Shown here: piece by piece, positions 46,186 through 55,836 of the stretch
How the letters are laid out: each line of letters opens with the position of its first letter
Position numbering within the stretch: position 1 is the stretch's first letter
From: Agaricus subrufescens
Lineage: Eukaryota; Basidiomycota; Agaricomycetes; Agaricales; Agaricaceae
Length of the DNA stretch: 64,000 nt
Reading direction: 5' to 3'
Assembly (NCBI GenBank): GCA_029945375.1
Contig: CM057063.1
Span: 2,291,894 to 2,355,893, forward strand
Position numbers and translations under genes: made by a program
The notes under the pieces: generated by a model
What the model was told of the DNA's origin: nothing
Databases searched by the model: none
The model's input: only the letters and a program-made list of their open reading frames with translations

Positions 46186-46926
46186 ATGCCAAGAACTTCG
46201 AACAAAGCTATTCAAGACGAAACTCAAGGAATGAGTAGATACCAAACCCCGGCACAAGCCCCCAACCCATACCACCTACGACCAGCCACGTGGACCGAGA
46301 GTTACATAGGGGTACCGGGGGAATTCCGCTCGCATAGCGAGCACTACCAACCAATGACGGAGGAGGAGAACGAATCACGAATCCCGAATTGGGAAATAAA
46401 GGAAGAGGAACAAGGCGGACAACCGCCCAACCAGGAAGACAACGGGACACAGTCCCCACAACCCACGAACAAAAGAGGTAACACCTCGATAGTAGAAATC
46501 ATCCACACCGAAGGTGCAACAAACAACAACGGGAGGAGAGACGACCCAAGAACACCGGAGGAGCCAGCGGAATTACCAACACCAACAGAACTCCTGATAG
46601 ACAACATCTGGCAACTCCACTACATCGAGGATAAAAAACGCCAAGATTATATATTACAGCAAGCTAAAGACATTGCCCGAGAAGCATATGAGGCAGCAGG
46701 AATAAAAAGTTACGAAGGCACCGAGACCTACAGAAAAGTATTAATAACTAACATAGGACGACTATCAGCGATATACGTACAAATGCGAAGAGAAAAGGCG
46801 TCAAATGCCTCCACACCAGTCAACCAGCTTAGGTCCAGGTTCGAACAAGGACAAGACATCGACGCTAAGGTAGCACCAATAATAAGGCAACCACAGCCTT
46901 CGCACCCAACCACCACACACCAATAA
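46186..46926 (+). CDS. Retrotransposon ORF1, N-terminal Gag-region protein
   Basis: A 246-codon frame begins 72 bp after the 5' LTR. The product is hydrophilic, rich in Glu, Gln, Pro and Asn, with a helical segment (LLIDNIWQLHYIEDKKRQDY) and no zinc knuckle. No known domain was recognised. It ends with TAA. The next frame (+1 relative to this one) is open from 46886, so the two overlap by about 38 nt. ORF1 may therefore be a matrix-like N-terminal extension of Gag reached by +1 shifting, or a separate protein. It belongs to the element: it has the same A-rich third-position bias as the downstream ORFs. Confidence 0.8.
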   Translation: MPRTSNKAIQDETQGMSRYQTPAQAPNPYHLRPATWTESYIGVPGEFRSHSEHYQPMTEEENESRIPNWEIKEEEQGGQPPNQEDNGTQSPQPTNKRGNTSIVEIIHTEGATNNNGRRDDPRTPEEPAELPTPTELLIDNIWQLHYIEDKKRQDYILQQAKDIAREAYEAAGIKSYEGTETYRKVLITNIGRLSAIYVQMRREKASNASTPVNQLRSRFEQGQDIDAKVAPIIRQPQPSHPTTTHQ

Positions 46927-47008
46927 CCGAGGATACTCAATAGTACCGGAAGCTCAATTTCCACACACACCTGGAATCAAGGATTCGATTGAACTACACA
47001 GGGAGCGA

Positions 47009-48778
47009 ATGCACAATCGGCTCCGCGATATAATATATGAGAATATAGGCAGCTCTATACCCCTCCCTGAAGGATATAAGCCGGGACAGATTAAGGCAGC
47101 AGAAGAATGCGGCATCATACCATACTCGGGGAACCCCCGCTTTAGCGAATTGGAAAGATTCATAACCGCCATGTGTATTGACTTTATCCTCAAAGGATTA
47201 GCGGGCCCGGAACCTGAAAAAGAACGATTTAGACTATTACACCTCACCAATTACCTGAAAGGAGAGGCTGATAAGTTCATCATGAAACAAGTCATGAGCC
47301 CCTCAAGCCAGAGACGGGATTGGACATTCGAAAAGGTGGCCATCGCACTATATGATAGGTTTATACATTACACATCAACACATGAAGCTAGGGACAACTT
47401 CCGCCGGTCAAGATACAACCCACGCGAAGGCGTACAAGGATTCTACGACAATATCATCGACCATGCCACTAATATGACACAAGTACCCGATGACTTCACC
47501 TTAGTAGACCATTTCATCCGTAACATACCGAGAGAGATGCAGGACCACCTGCTATTAACTGTAGGACTCGAATCAGAAATATGCTCACTGGAGGAATGTG
47601 TATCACATGCCCTCGCATATGAAAACCGGAGGAAACGCAACGCGCACTACCTCCCGAAAAGTGGTGAAACACACTCACCACGCACTGATCCAACAAGTCG
47701 CAACCACAATGACAACGTAAACCAAAAAACCCAAAAGGAAAACCCCAAGGAACGCAAAGAGTGGAGGAACAACAGACCAAATCGGCCCAGCCCATTGCGA
47801 CAGTCAATCAATGAACAAAAGGACTTGAACAAAACAACCGGTAAAAGTCGAGAACGACTAGAGAACACCGGAAGAAAAGAGGAACCCTCAACCAAGACCA
47901 GAGACGACCATAGACGAGGGGAAGAAGGAGAGAGGAAGGAAAAGAAAGAAGGACGCTGCTGGCATTGTAACGGAAACCACTTCCGCAGTGAATGCCCACA
48001 CTTACCCAAGGAGGCTAAACTAAAAATGGCAAGGTCAGATGATGGCCAAGAAGAGCACGAAGGGGCATCAGAAAGAGAAGACGAAGGTCTACGAGAAATG
48101 CGATCAGAACAAGATGATGATGAGACTCAAACAGATGATAATTCAGGCGACTATGGAACAGTCGAAATGGAAATAGAGAGACCCTATTACGAAGACAGCG
48201 GCGCATCCGACATCGAATTCTCCAAAGCATTATATGTTATGTCGCCTCAGGAACCAGAGCATCAAGAGAAATACATAAAACAATGTAAACGAATAACATT
48301 GGAAAGGGCTAGTAATGAGAAAATAACCCGACCTCAACAACCAGCCAAGCATAAGCAATGCCTCGCTACACTAGTAAAAGTGGGGGAACTAGAAGCTTGG
48401 GCTTTATGGGATTCGGGTAGCACTACTACGGGGATAACACCATCCTTTGCTCATGTAGCAAAGATAAGGGTCAATGAACTACTCGACCCACACATATTAC
48501 AATTGGGCACAGTGGGGAGCCGTTCTAGCATAATATTTGGCGCCACCGTAAACATCAAACTAGGCCAAACTAAAACGAAGACATACGTAGATATCGTCAA
48601 CTTCGATCGCTACGACATGATCATAGGGACACCCTTCATGCGAGATCATAACGTGACACTGGACCTAACAAACAATACAGTGATCATCAATGGCGAAAAA
48701 ATACCGGCTATGACCTTGAAGGAAGAGTCAGATGCCCGCATAAGGCGATATAGAACCACAGAACGTGCTCAGCAATGA
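47009..48778 (+). CDS. Retrotransposon Gag-protease
   Basis: A 589-codon frame. Residues ~40-210 form a retrotransposon capsid domain (ELERFITAMCIDFILKG; SRYNPREGVQGFYDNIIDHA; FIRNIPREMQDHLL). A basic linker leads to one CCHC zinc knuckle, CWHCNGNHFRSECPH. Near the end is an aspartic protease: ALWDSGSTTTG supplies the catalytic Asp (DSG), then the flap-like region and DMIIGTPFMRDHNVTLD. The frame closes with UGA followed by CUA. The same frame then continues open into the RT ORF. The frame is open upstream of 47009 to 46886. Confidence 0.92.
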   Translation: MHNRLRDIIYENIGSSIPLPEGYKPGQIKAAEECGIIPYSGNPRFSELERFITAMCIDFILKGLAGPEPEKERFRLLHLTNYLKGEADKFIMKQVMSPSSQRRDWTFEKVAIALYDRFIHYTSTHEARDNFRRSRYNPREGVQGFYDNIIDHATNMTQVPDDFTLVDHFIRNIPREMQDHLLLTVGLESEICSLEECVSHALAYENRRKRNAHYLPKSGETHSPRTDPTSRNHNDNVNQKTQKENPKERKEWRNNRPNRPSPLRQSINEQKDLNKTTGKSRERLENTGRKEEPSTKTRDDHRRGEEGERKEKKEGRCWHCNGNHFRSECPHLPKEAKLKMARSDDGQEEHEGASEREDEGLREMRSEQDDDETQTDDNSGDYGTVEMEIERPYYEDSGASDIEFSKALYVMSPQEPEHQEKYIKQCKRITLERASNEKITRPQQPAKHKQCLATLVKVGELEAWALWDSGSTTTGITPSFAHVAKIRVNELLDPHILQLGTVGSRSSIIFGATVNIKLGQTKTKTYVDIVNFDRYDMIIGTPFMRDHNVTLDLTNNTVIINGEKIPAMTLKEESDARIRRYRTTERAQQ

Positions 48779-48847
48779 CTACATGGCACCAATCAACCCG
48801 AAATCGAAACGAAACGGAAAGAACCGGATCCCACACAAAGCCGAAGA

Positions 48848-50863
48848 ATGATAGATAAACCCTATAACCCTAACCATTATGAACTCTATCATGACAACCG
48901 AATGCCAGCAGAGTGGAACGCACTCGTATCGGACTTATGGAGTTACCATCAAAATGGGGAAGAGTACTGTCGACAATATCGCAATGCAACAATCGAAGAG
49001 ATCAGTCGACCAATACAATTCGAATACCACTCACCACATAAGGATAAGCTAATACCGGAACGATTAGCCCCAATGAGACTATCGGTACCAATTGATGGAC
49101 TTGATCACATACGACAACAAGCAGGTGTAAAAACAAAGGATAATGTCAAAAGAACGGACAGGGTTAAAGGAGCATACACATCAGCGGACATACCTGCACT
49201 AAGAGAAAAATGGAGATCGGAGTTCAACAACATCATGAATGGACCCCCAGAGGAACTACCTCCATATAGGGAGGTCAATCACGAAATAAACCTCATTGAC
49301 GAATCCAAGAAGTATCATTATCACCTACCTCGATGTCCTCGATTGATGTACGATCAACTAAACGAAAAAATCAACAAATATGAACGTGCAGGGTGGTGGA
49401 AACCTATAGCCCACGTAACTCAAGCAGCCCCGCTCTTATGCATACCAAAGAAAGACGGCAGACTGCGAACAGTTGTAGATGCCAGGCAAAGGAATGATAA
49501 CACGGTAAAAGATGTAACGCCCCTACCGGACCAAGAAGTGATACGAGAGGATGTGGCGAGAGCGAAATACAGATCCAAGATCGACCTCGCGGACGCATAC
49601 GAACAGGTCCGGATTATAGCTAGGGATGTGCAAAAAACAGCATTCGCAACTATCCGAGGTATATACACCAGCCTCGTGATGCAACAGGGTGATTGCAACG
49701 CACCCGCCACATTTCAACGCATGATGACCAACATATTCCGAGATGTAATCGGCATCAGCGTACACGTATACTTAGACGATATATTCGTGTACTCTGACTC
49801 CATTGAAGATCACGAAAGGCACCTACGAATAGTCTTCGAGCGACTAAAGGACGAGAGACTATTCTTGAAATGGTCAAAATGCGAACTGTATGCAGATAAG
49901 GTGGACTGCCTTGGACACGTTATCGATGAGAAGGGCATACACCCTGACATGGATAAACTGAATCGCTTACGGAATTGGAGGACGCCTCGCAATTACAATG
50001 ATATACAATGCTTCGTGGGTTTGATTAATTACTTGTCAAACTTCCTACCTGATGTTACCGCGTATACTGGCCCATTAATGTCAATAACACAGAACGGCAC
50101 ACCATTCCACTGGAGACCACTCCATCAACGTTGCTTCGATATGATTAAGAGCATATGCTGTCAAACACCAATACTGAAACCCATAGACCCCAGATCAGGG
50201 GAACCCATATGGGTAATTTGTGATGCATCGAAAACAGGGGTAGGAGCCATGTATGGACAAGGCCCTGACTGGAGCACTTGCCGACCAGCGGGCTTCATGT
50301 CGAAAAAATTCACACCAGCCCAACAGAACTACGCTGTACATGAAATGGAAACCATGGCCATACTCGAAGCATTGATGAAATGGGAAGACAAATTGGTGGG
50401 ATACCCCATACATGTCATAACTGATCACAAAGCCCTCGAATTCTTCAGCAGCCAAAGCCAACTATCACGACGGCAACACCGCTGGAACGAATATCTATCG
50501 AGATTCAACTTTGATATCACCTACGTAAAAGGTGAATACAACAAAGTAGCTGATTGCTTAAGTCGATACTATGAGAGCGACAATGATGATGACACGACCA
50601 GTATACACGACTACGTGAACGTTGACCAACGCTTAGACCCCATGGGTGAGGATCTACCCACCCAGCGCACCTTCGAAGTAGACCAGCGCCTGATAGAACT
50701 CCGCACCTTCCAAGACCAAGTATTACGAAGGAGCAAAAGGCTACAGGAAAAGAGGGAAGAACGAGAGAAAGAGGCGGAACTAATGAAGGACCCCCAGAAT
50801 AATAATGAATTGAGCAAGGAAGGAACAAAACAGAAAAAAAACCAGCGACAAAACCCAATCTGA
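48848..50863 (+). CDS. Retrotransposon reverse transcriptase-RNase H
   Basis: A 671-codon frame, in the same reading frame as Gag-protease and separated from it by a single UGA (48776-48778). RT blocks are PLLCIPKKDGRLRTVVDARQ, KIDLADAYEQVRI, TSLVMQQGDCNAPATFQRMM and the catalytic YLDD in VHVYLDDIFVYSD, followed by LGHVIDEKGI. RNase H follows with DAS (VICDASKTGVGAM), the Glu in HEMETMAI and TDHKAL, ending near RFNFDITYVKGEYNKVADCL. The C-terminal ~80 residues are charged. An eight-A run (50834-50841) lies in the last 30 nt, where the integrase frame is already open. Confidence 0.94.
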   Translation: MIDKPYNPNHYELYHDNRMPAEWNALVSDLWSYHQNGEEYCRQYRNATIEEISRPIQFEYHSPHKDKLIPERLAPMRLSVPIDGLDHIRQQAGVKTKDNVKRTDRVKGAYTSADIPALREKWRSEFNNIMNGPPEELPPYREVNHEINLIDESKKYHYHLPRCPRLMYDQLNEKINKYERAGWWKPIAHVTQAAPLLCIPKKDGRLRTVVDARQRNDNTVKDVTPLPDQEVIREDVARAKYRSKIDLADAYEQVRIIARDVQKTAFATIRGIYTSLVMQQGDCNAPATFQRMMTNIFRDVIGISVHVYLDDIFVYSDSIEDHERHLRIVFERLKDERLFLKWSKCELYADKVDCLGHVIDEKGIHPDMDKLNRLRNWRTPRNYNDIQCFVGLINYLSNFLPDVTAYTGPLMSITQNGTPFHWRPLHQRCFDMIKSICCQTPILKPIDPRSGEPIWVICDASKTGVGAMYGQGPDWSTCRPAGFMSKKFTPAQQNYAVHEMETMAILEALMKWEDKLVGYPIHVITDHKALEFFSSQSQLSRRQHRWNEYLSRFNFDITYVKGEYNKVADCLSRYYESDNDDDTTSIHDYVNVDQRLDPMGEDLPTQRTFEVDQRLIELRTFQDQVLRRSKRLQEKREEREKEAELMKDPQNNNELSKEGTKQKKNQRQNPI

Positions 50864-50927
50864 AGGACACCAGCAGACATTAGGAGACGCACTCCTCTCT
50901 CGTGAGAACAATAGCACACCACAGCCA

Positions 50928-52415
50928 ATGACGGACATGATGAAGGACAATATTAGAAGACTATATCGAGAGGAACGAATGTTCCAGGGCATAATATCCA
51001 ACCCAACGGACTTCCCGAAATTCATTATAAATAATGGACTCATATACTACCCAAACGCACGGGGTGACCCGGCACTATGCATCCCTCAAGACAGAAAATT
51101 AATAACTCAATTAATACAGGATGCACATCAGGTAGTAGGCCACTTCAGCGAGCAGAAGACCACTGACCACTTACAGAGATGGTACTGGTGGCCAAGGATG
51201 ACTCGGGACACCCGCGAGTTTTGCCGGACCTGCGAAACATGCCAACAATCAAAGACCAGTAATCAAAAACCGGCAGGGAAGTTACATACCCTGCCTATAC
51301 CCACTAAACCATGGGATTCAATATCCATGGATTTCATTGGACCATTCCCGGAATCCAAAGGACACAATTACCTATGGGTGATCATGTGTCAAATGACTAG
51401 CATGATCCACCTCATACCAGTCAATACGTCAAACACAGCAAGAGAACTATCGTGGATATACGTAAAGGAAATCGTACGCCTACATGGCCTCCCGAGCTCC
51501 ATAGTAAGTGATAGGGACAGTAAATTCACCTCTCAATGGTGGCAGGACGTACATAGGATTCTCGGTACCAAACTACTAATGTCCACATCCTTTCACCCAC
51601 AAACGGATGGACAGACTGAGAGAGCGAACCGAAACATTGGCCAGATATTCAGAGCAGTCATCAGCCACAATCAGAGGAACTGGGTAGAAAAGACGCCACT
51701 TACGGAATTCGCAATCAACACCAGTATATCGGAAACTACGAAATACGCACCATTTGAATTAAATAGCAGCTACATGCCATCCATGCTGAAGGAAATACGA
51801 ACGAGCACCAATATACCAAAAGGGATCACAGAATTTGCGATGAAAGCATTGATGAACTTAGCGGAAGCACACGATGCGATAATAGAAGCAAGAGTACACC
51901 AGACGATGACCGCAAACAACCGGAGAAGTAACGAACCAGCACTGAAAGAAGGAGAATTAGCGTACTTATCCACAAAGAACCTCAACCTACCCAAAGGCAG
52001 AGCGCACAAACTATGCCCAAAGTACATCGGACCCTTCAAGATAACCAAAGCAAGACCCGAGACATCGACCTACGTATTAGAGCTACCCCCAGCACTGAGC
52101 AAGAGACAGATACATCCCACATTCCACGCATCATTATTGAGACCATATCAACCAAGCAATGATGACATGTTCCCGAACAGGAGCAAACCAGAACCATATG
52201 ACTTTGGCATGGAAGACAACCACGAATGGTACGTTGACGAAATAGTGGGACATAGATGGAACAGATCGAAACTCGAATTCGAAGTGAGGTGGACAAAAGG
52301 GGATACGACATGGGAACCACTATCCGGCTGCAAAGAATTAATGGCGTTGGATCGATATCTAGAGCTACATGGAGTCAATAACACGAACCAACTGCCCAGA
52401 CGTAACAAAGAATGA
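50928..52415 (+). CDS. Retrotransposon integrase with chromodomain
   Basis: A 495-codon frame from ATG 50928, but open upstream to 50814, overlapping the end of the RT ORF in the +1 frame. The HHCC zinc domain (HQVVGH...CRTCETC) is followed by the DDE core: MDFIGPFPES, IVSDRDSKFTS and QTDGQTERANRN. A GPY/F-type module (LCPKYIGPFKI) comes next, then a C-terminal chromodomain (EWYVDEIVGHRWNRSKLEFE...WTKGDTTWEPLSGC). Chromodomains direct chromovirus insertion toward histone-marked chromatin. The frame ends with UGA, and the same frame later reopens as ORF5. Confidence 0.94.
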   Translation: MTDMMKDNIRRLYREERMFQGIISNPTDFPKFIINNGLIYYPNARGDPALCIPQDRKLITQLIQDAHQVVGHFSEQKTTDHLQRWYWWPRMTRDTREFCRTCETCQQSKTSNQKPAGKLHTLPIPTKPWDSISMDFIGPFPESKGHNYLWVIMCQMTSMIHLIPVNTSNTARELSWIYVKEIVRLHGLPSSIVSDRDSKFTSQWWQDVHRILGTKLLMSTSFHPQTDGQTERANRNIGQIFRAVISHNQRNWVEKTPLTEFAINTSISETTKYAPFELNSSYMPSMLKEIRTSTNIPKGITEFAMKALMNLAEAHDAIIEARVHQTMTANNRRSNEPALKEGELAYLSTKNLNLPKGRAHKLCPKYIGPFKITKARPETSTYVLELPPALSKRQIHPTFHASLLRPYQPSNDDMFPNRSKPEPYDFGMEDNHEWYVDEIVGHRWNRSKLEFEVRWTKGDTTWEPLSGCKELMALDRYLELHGVNNTNQLPRRNKE

Positions 52416-52694
52416 CGCCAGGAATGCCTACCGTCATATATACAAGACAGAACAATAGGAAACCAGCACCAGCAGATCCCCACAGAACACATGTCCAACC
52501 CCAGACCACATCTTCATCATGAACACCAGCAGAGTCGATGAACCCCTGACAACGGAGGGAGGGGGAGGGAGCAACTGAGACCTCAAACACCACAAGTACT
52601 GCCACCGCAGTACTCACAATCAGCACCAGCAAACGACGCTCAAAGCCAAATCAATGAACGACTACAGTCGATCGGAATACACGGATACCCTACC

Positions 52695-54404
52695 ATGCCA
52701 AACACGAGGGATAACCAGAAGGTAGCTGTGATTATGAACGACATGATTGACAGGATAGAACAGCTAGAGACCGAAAGGAAGCAACTCACCGATCGAAGCA
52801 GGAGACTAGAGAACTGGATGCTAACAGACAACAGAGAGCCCGGACACCGGGAAACCGCCAACACCGAAGTAACAGAACATAACGACGTCCAAGCCGCACC
52901 AGCAACACCGACAAACCTGAACACCGACAACCCGAATCAAGCGACTACCCCAGCACTACTACGAAGAATATCTGGAAATCAACCTACCAACACGAGAAGG
53001 ACCACCTATACTCGTAGCAAAGGGCGCATCAGATATGGATCCACCATCATGACTAACCCAGCGGGGCCTATGAGCCAGGAGAGGGATTGGAGTAATGAGG
53101 TAGTACCTATGTCGAATCGACGATTTAACAAGGCCAATATGGACTTAGCGGGACACATACCTGCAATCTGGGGGACTGATAGATGGCAAGGAAGGACGGA
53201 GAGGGTCAACTACATGCGCAGTATGCTGTCAGGACGGGTATACTACTCACAAGGCACCAATATAGTATACGCGGCGAATACAGGGCAACAAGCCTCTCTG
53301 TACGAAGAGACTCATCAGGACGCTTATCCTATAACCACGGATCACCGGGTATACCTCATTGCACCGAGTGGACTACCACTATCCCCGCAACAAGCCAGAC
53401 GATTGATTAGGTTGGTACGGGATATGGAATCACCAGGGTATATGCGAGCGGAGGCCTTTATTCTGCTAACAGAACTTCTCGCAATCGCATCGAGAGTACA
53501 CGAAAAACATTGGGACCAAACTATGCGATGGTTAGCGATAAGGTCTGGATTCGAACCGAAGACAGACGTACTACTTATACCAGAAGAGGAGTTAAAGTTA
53601 ATCTTACCAAAACTCAATATTGACCGCCTTTACAATAGTGACACCGGGCAGAAGATGACGCGCCCAAACCCAATCGGTGGCGGACTACTGAACGTGGACC
53701 AACTAGCTTCATCCTTGATATGCCACAGCAACCCAGGAACGAACCAGTACACTCAAGGCGTGGCTATGGATCACGCATTCCGAGTAGAGCGCTCCACGAC
53801 ATTCGCATACGGCCTCGGCCGACTACTCAGCCAATCGAGCAAGGATGCACGCATCACCCGACTTCGCTTCACACGATTATTCGCCATAATCGCTGCACTA
53901 CCAAACTTCTATCGTGAATACACCAAAGCGAGGGGTCAAAGGTTCATACCGCAATCCGGATCCTTCATATCACTCCGCCCCATTATACTCCAACGCCGTC
54001 ACGCATCATCCTTGACCATACGGAACGTCATACAGGTGCTACTCGATAATCGCATTGACCCCGCCTGGATCGACCATTGCTACACATATGGGTACCTGAT
54101 GCTGTCCTTCATGTATGGTAAGAATGAACTGAGCTCCACCGCACTCACCGAGCTCGACAACAAAAGACTCCGTCGTCTCCACGTACACGGTACACCACCG
54201 GTTATACCCGAATGGTCTGGCTGGCGCGAACCCTCCCCTTGGGATATACTACTCATTCGACATCAGTTCCATGCCACACTGGAAGGAGAAGGTGTAGACC
54301 TTAGTGATTGCCCCGGATGGTTTAGAGTAGGGTACCCGCTCATAGGACTGAAGCTACACTCACGGCTAGAGGAACCACTCGATTCAGCCGCCTTGATACA
54401 ATGA
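52695..54404 (+). CDS. Retrotransposon ORF5, unknown function
   Basis: A 569-codon intact frame after integrase, in the place where env-like genes sit in some LTR elements. It shows no signal peptide and no membrane helix, so it is not a classical envelope. Residues ~14-45 are a likely coiled coil (IDRIEQLETERKQLTDRSRR). A Thr/Asn/Pro-rich linker follows, then a ~430-residue region of globular character (YMRAEAFILLTELLAIASRV; RLRFTRLFAIIAALPNFYRE). No family was recognised. The frame is shared with integrase, with two UGA codons between them (52413 and 52539). After its own UGA (54402) the same frame stays open for 76 more codons, to 54635. Composition matches the other element ORFs. Confidence 0.88.
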   Translation: MPNTRDNQKVAVIMNDMIDRIEQLETERKQLTDRSRRLENWMLTDNREPGHRETANTEVTEHNDVQAAPATPTNLNTDNPNQATTPALLRRISGNQPTNTRRTTYTRSKGRIRYGSTIMTNPAGPMSQERDWSNEVVPMSNRRFNKANMDLAGHIPAIWGTDRWQGRTERVNYMRSMLSGRVYYSQGTNIVYAANTGQQASLYEETHQDAYPITTDHRVYLIAPSGLPLSPQQARRLIRLVRDMESPGYMRAEAFILLTELLAIASRVHEKHWDQTMRWLAIRSGFEPKTDVLLIPEEELKLILPKLNIDRLYNSDTGQKMTRPNPIGGGLLNVDQLASSLICHSNPGTNQYTQGVAMDHAFRVERSTTFAYGLGRLLSQSSKDARITRLRFTRLFAIIAALPNFYREYTKARGQRFIPQSGSFISLRPIILQRRHASSLTIRNVIQVLLDNRIDPAWIDHCYTYGYLMLSFMYGKNELSSTALTELDNKRLRRLHVHGTPPVIPEWSGWREPSPWDILLIRHQFHATLEGEGVDLSDCPGWFRVGYPLIGLKLHSRLEEPLDSAALIQ

Positions 54405-54815
54405 CCTCAACCCACTCACCTTTACGATCGACCAATACCATCCTTTGACTCAGCCGCTGACGAACCAGGGCCGGAAACCGAATCGGACGGCAATACCACA
54501 TCTTCTCTTACATCGATGAGCTCCAATAGATCGGACAACATCAGCACCCCATCAAACACCATAGAACATACCAGCGAGGACTCTACCACCCCTAGAGGCC
54601 CGGATCGTCAGTATAGAGCCTATCGTCGCAGCTGATCGGAGTCTCCCACTCCATACCGCAATCGTCGCGAATGATATGGCTCAATTTCGCGATAGCTATC
54701 GTCACTTGATCAATCCTGTAATTCTCCCTTAACCGTATTAGCGGGACTCCTGCTTTATCGTGACTCACGACTATTGGGCTTGTGCACCTTGTAAGTTGAG
54801 ACTGGACACCAGTCT

Positions 54816-54825
54816 GAAAGGGGGG
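54816..54825 (+). promoter_or_regulatory. Polypurine tract for plus-strand priming
   Basis: GAAAGGGGGG lies two bases before the 3' LTR, the expected place and composition for the RNase H-resistant primer of plus-strand DNA synthesis. Confidence 0.8.
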
Positions 54826-54827
54826 TA

Positions 54828-54978
54828 TGTAACCACTCATGCCCGATATGTACATTATATTTAGACCACGTGATGTAACTACTTTTTCCTCTTACGCTTA
54901 CTCTCAAATACAAGAGACAGTCAGGCTTAGCGCTTGTGTGATCGTAAGAAGACTACTAATTGTAACCTACAGGTTTCA
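54828..54978 (+). repeat. 3' LTR
   Basis: A 151-bp terminal repeat matching the 5' LTR at every position I compared. It is followed by the CTATT target duplication. Confidence 0.95.
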
Positions 54979-54983
54979 CTATT

Positions 54984-55836
54984 ATAAGGTAACTCGATGA
55001 TATCTGAAGGACGCCACGGCTGCGACTGGATTTTTCATCGATGGAAGAATCAAGGGGAACACTGGTACAGGACTCTATTTTATCATGAGCGGCAAAAGGC
55101 TATGGTGCATGATGCAGCATCGGCGTATAAGTACGCCGCACAGCAATTTCAGGCAACAAAAAAACAACTTTGATGGTGAGAGATGGAGAACGATATACTT
55201 ACTCTCCTTTTCGTCAAGCCGGGTCTCATGACACCTTTCACTCCTTCTAAGAAGACATCTAAGGAGACAGCCCGCGCGAGCCCCAGACAATTAAGGAAGG
55301 CTAAGGACAAATTTGGCAGTGCAACCCGGGAAGAAACATCGACATACAATACACAGGGCTCATCATTTCTGTCAAAATTAGTGAAACTAAGATCCCGTCG
55401 CTCCTTCCATCAAGGGAGAAGCCAAGATGTCTGCATACATACAAAGTACGTATGTTACTAGCCCGGAGATTCACATTAGCCGTAATCACGTATGTTTTCT
55501 CAATTTATCGCTATATTGGGTGTACCGGGAAATCCCTTTGGTCAAGTGTGTGAACTTGCGGTCATAAGGGCACATAATCTCCTGAACTACCGAGCGACAT
55601 GAGAAAGAAACAACGCACCAAGAGTCCGATTATAATCTCCACACCCGAATCCGTTCATTACAACGGTTTTACCGCCTGGGGATTGTCCATCAGTGGAGCT
55701 CCCACCGTTCTCCATATTTCTCGTACTAATTTTAGTCATTCTCCGCTAGGAGATCCATCCTTGTATTCATGATCAGTCTGTCGTGACCAGGGGGGTTTTC
55801 ACACGTATCAAATAACCTGTGCAGACAACAAGCAAC
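54984..55836. other. Gene-free stretch 3' of the retrotransposon
   Basis: Short open frames only. I looked here for the missing upstream exons of the interrupted seven-helix paralogue and could not identify them with confidence. Confidence 0.4.

Larger units (their letters stand above)
45963..54978 (+). mobile_element. Complete Ty3/gypsy chromovirus LTR retrotransposon
   Basis: A 9016-bp element bounded by two 151-bp direct repeats that look identical over their whole length (45963-46113 and 54828-54978). Each begins TG and ends CA, and the element is flanked by the 5-bp target duplication CTATT (45958-45962 and 54979-54983). A polypurine tract (GAAAGGGGGG) sits just before the 3' LTR. Internal order is an N-terminal ORF, capsid with zinc knuckle and protease, RT-RNase H, integrase with chromodomain, then an extra ORF. 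RT-before-integrase order and the chromodomain place it among Ty3/gypsy chromoviruses. Intact ORFs, identical LTRs and an intact target duplication indicate a recent, possibly active insertion. Confidence 0.95.

Noticed and set aside
50866..52635. Repeated CACCAGCAG motif at the inter-ORF junctions of the retrotransposon
   Set aside because: The copies are short, irregular in number and position and absent at the Gag-RT join, so chance in C/A-rich sequence is likely.
53540..53560. GGTTCGAATCC-like B-box (minus strand) suggesting a tRNA
   Set aside because: It lies inside retrotransposon ORF5, and no A-box or cloverleaf is found around it.
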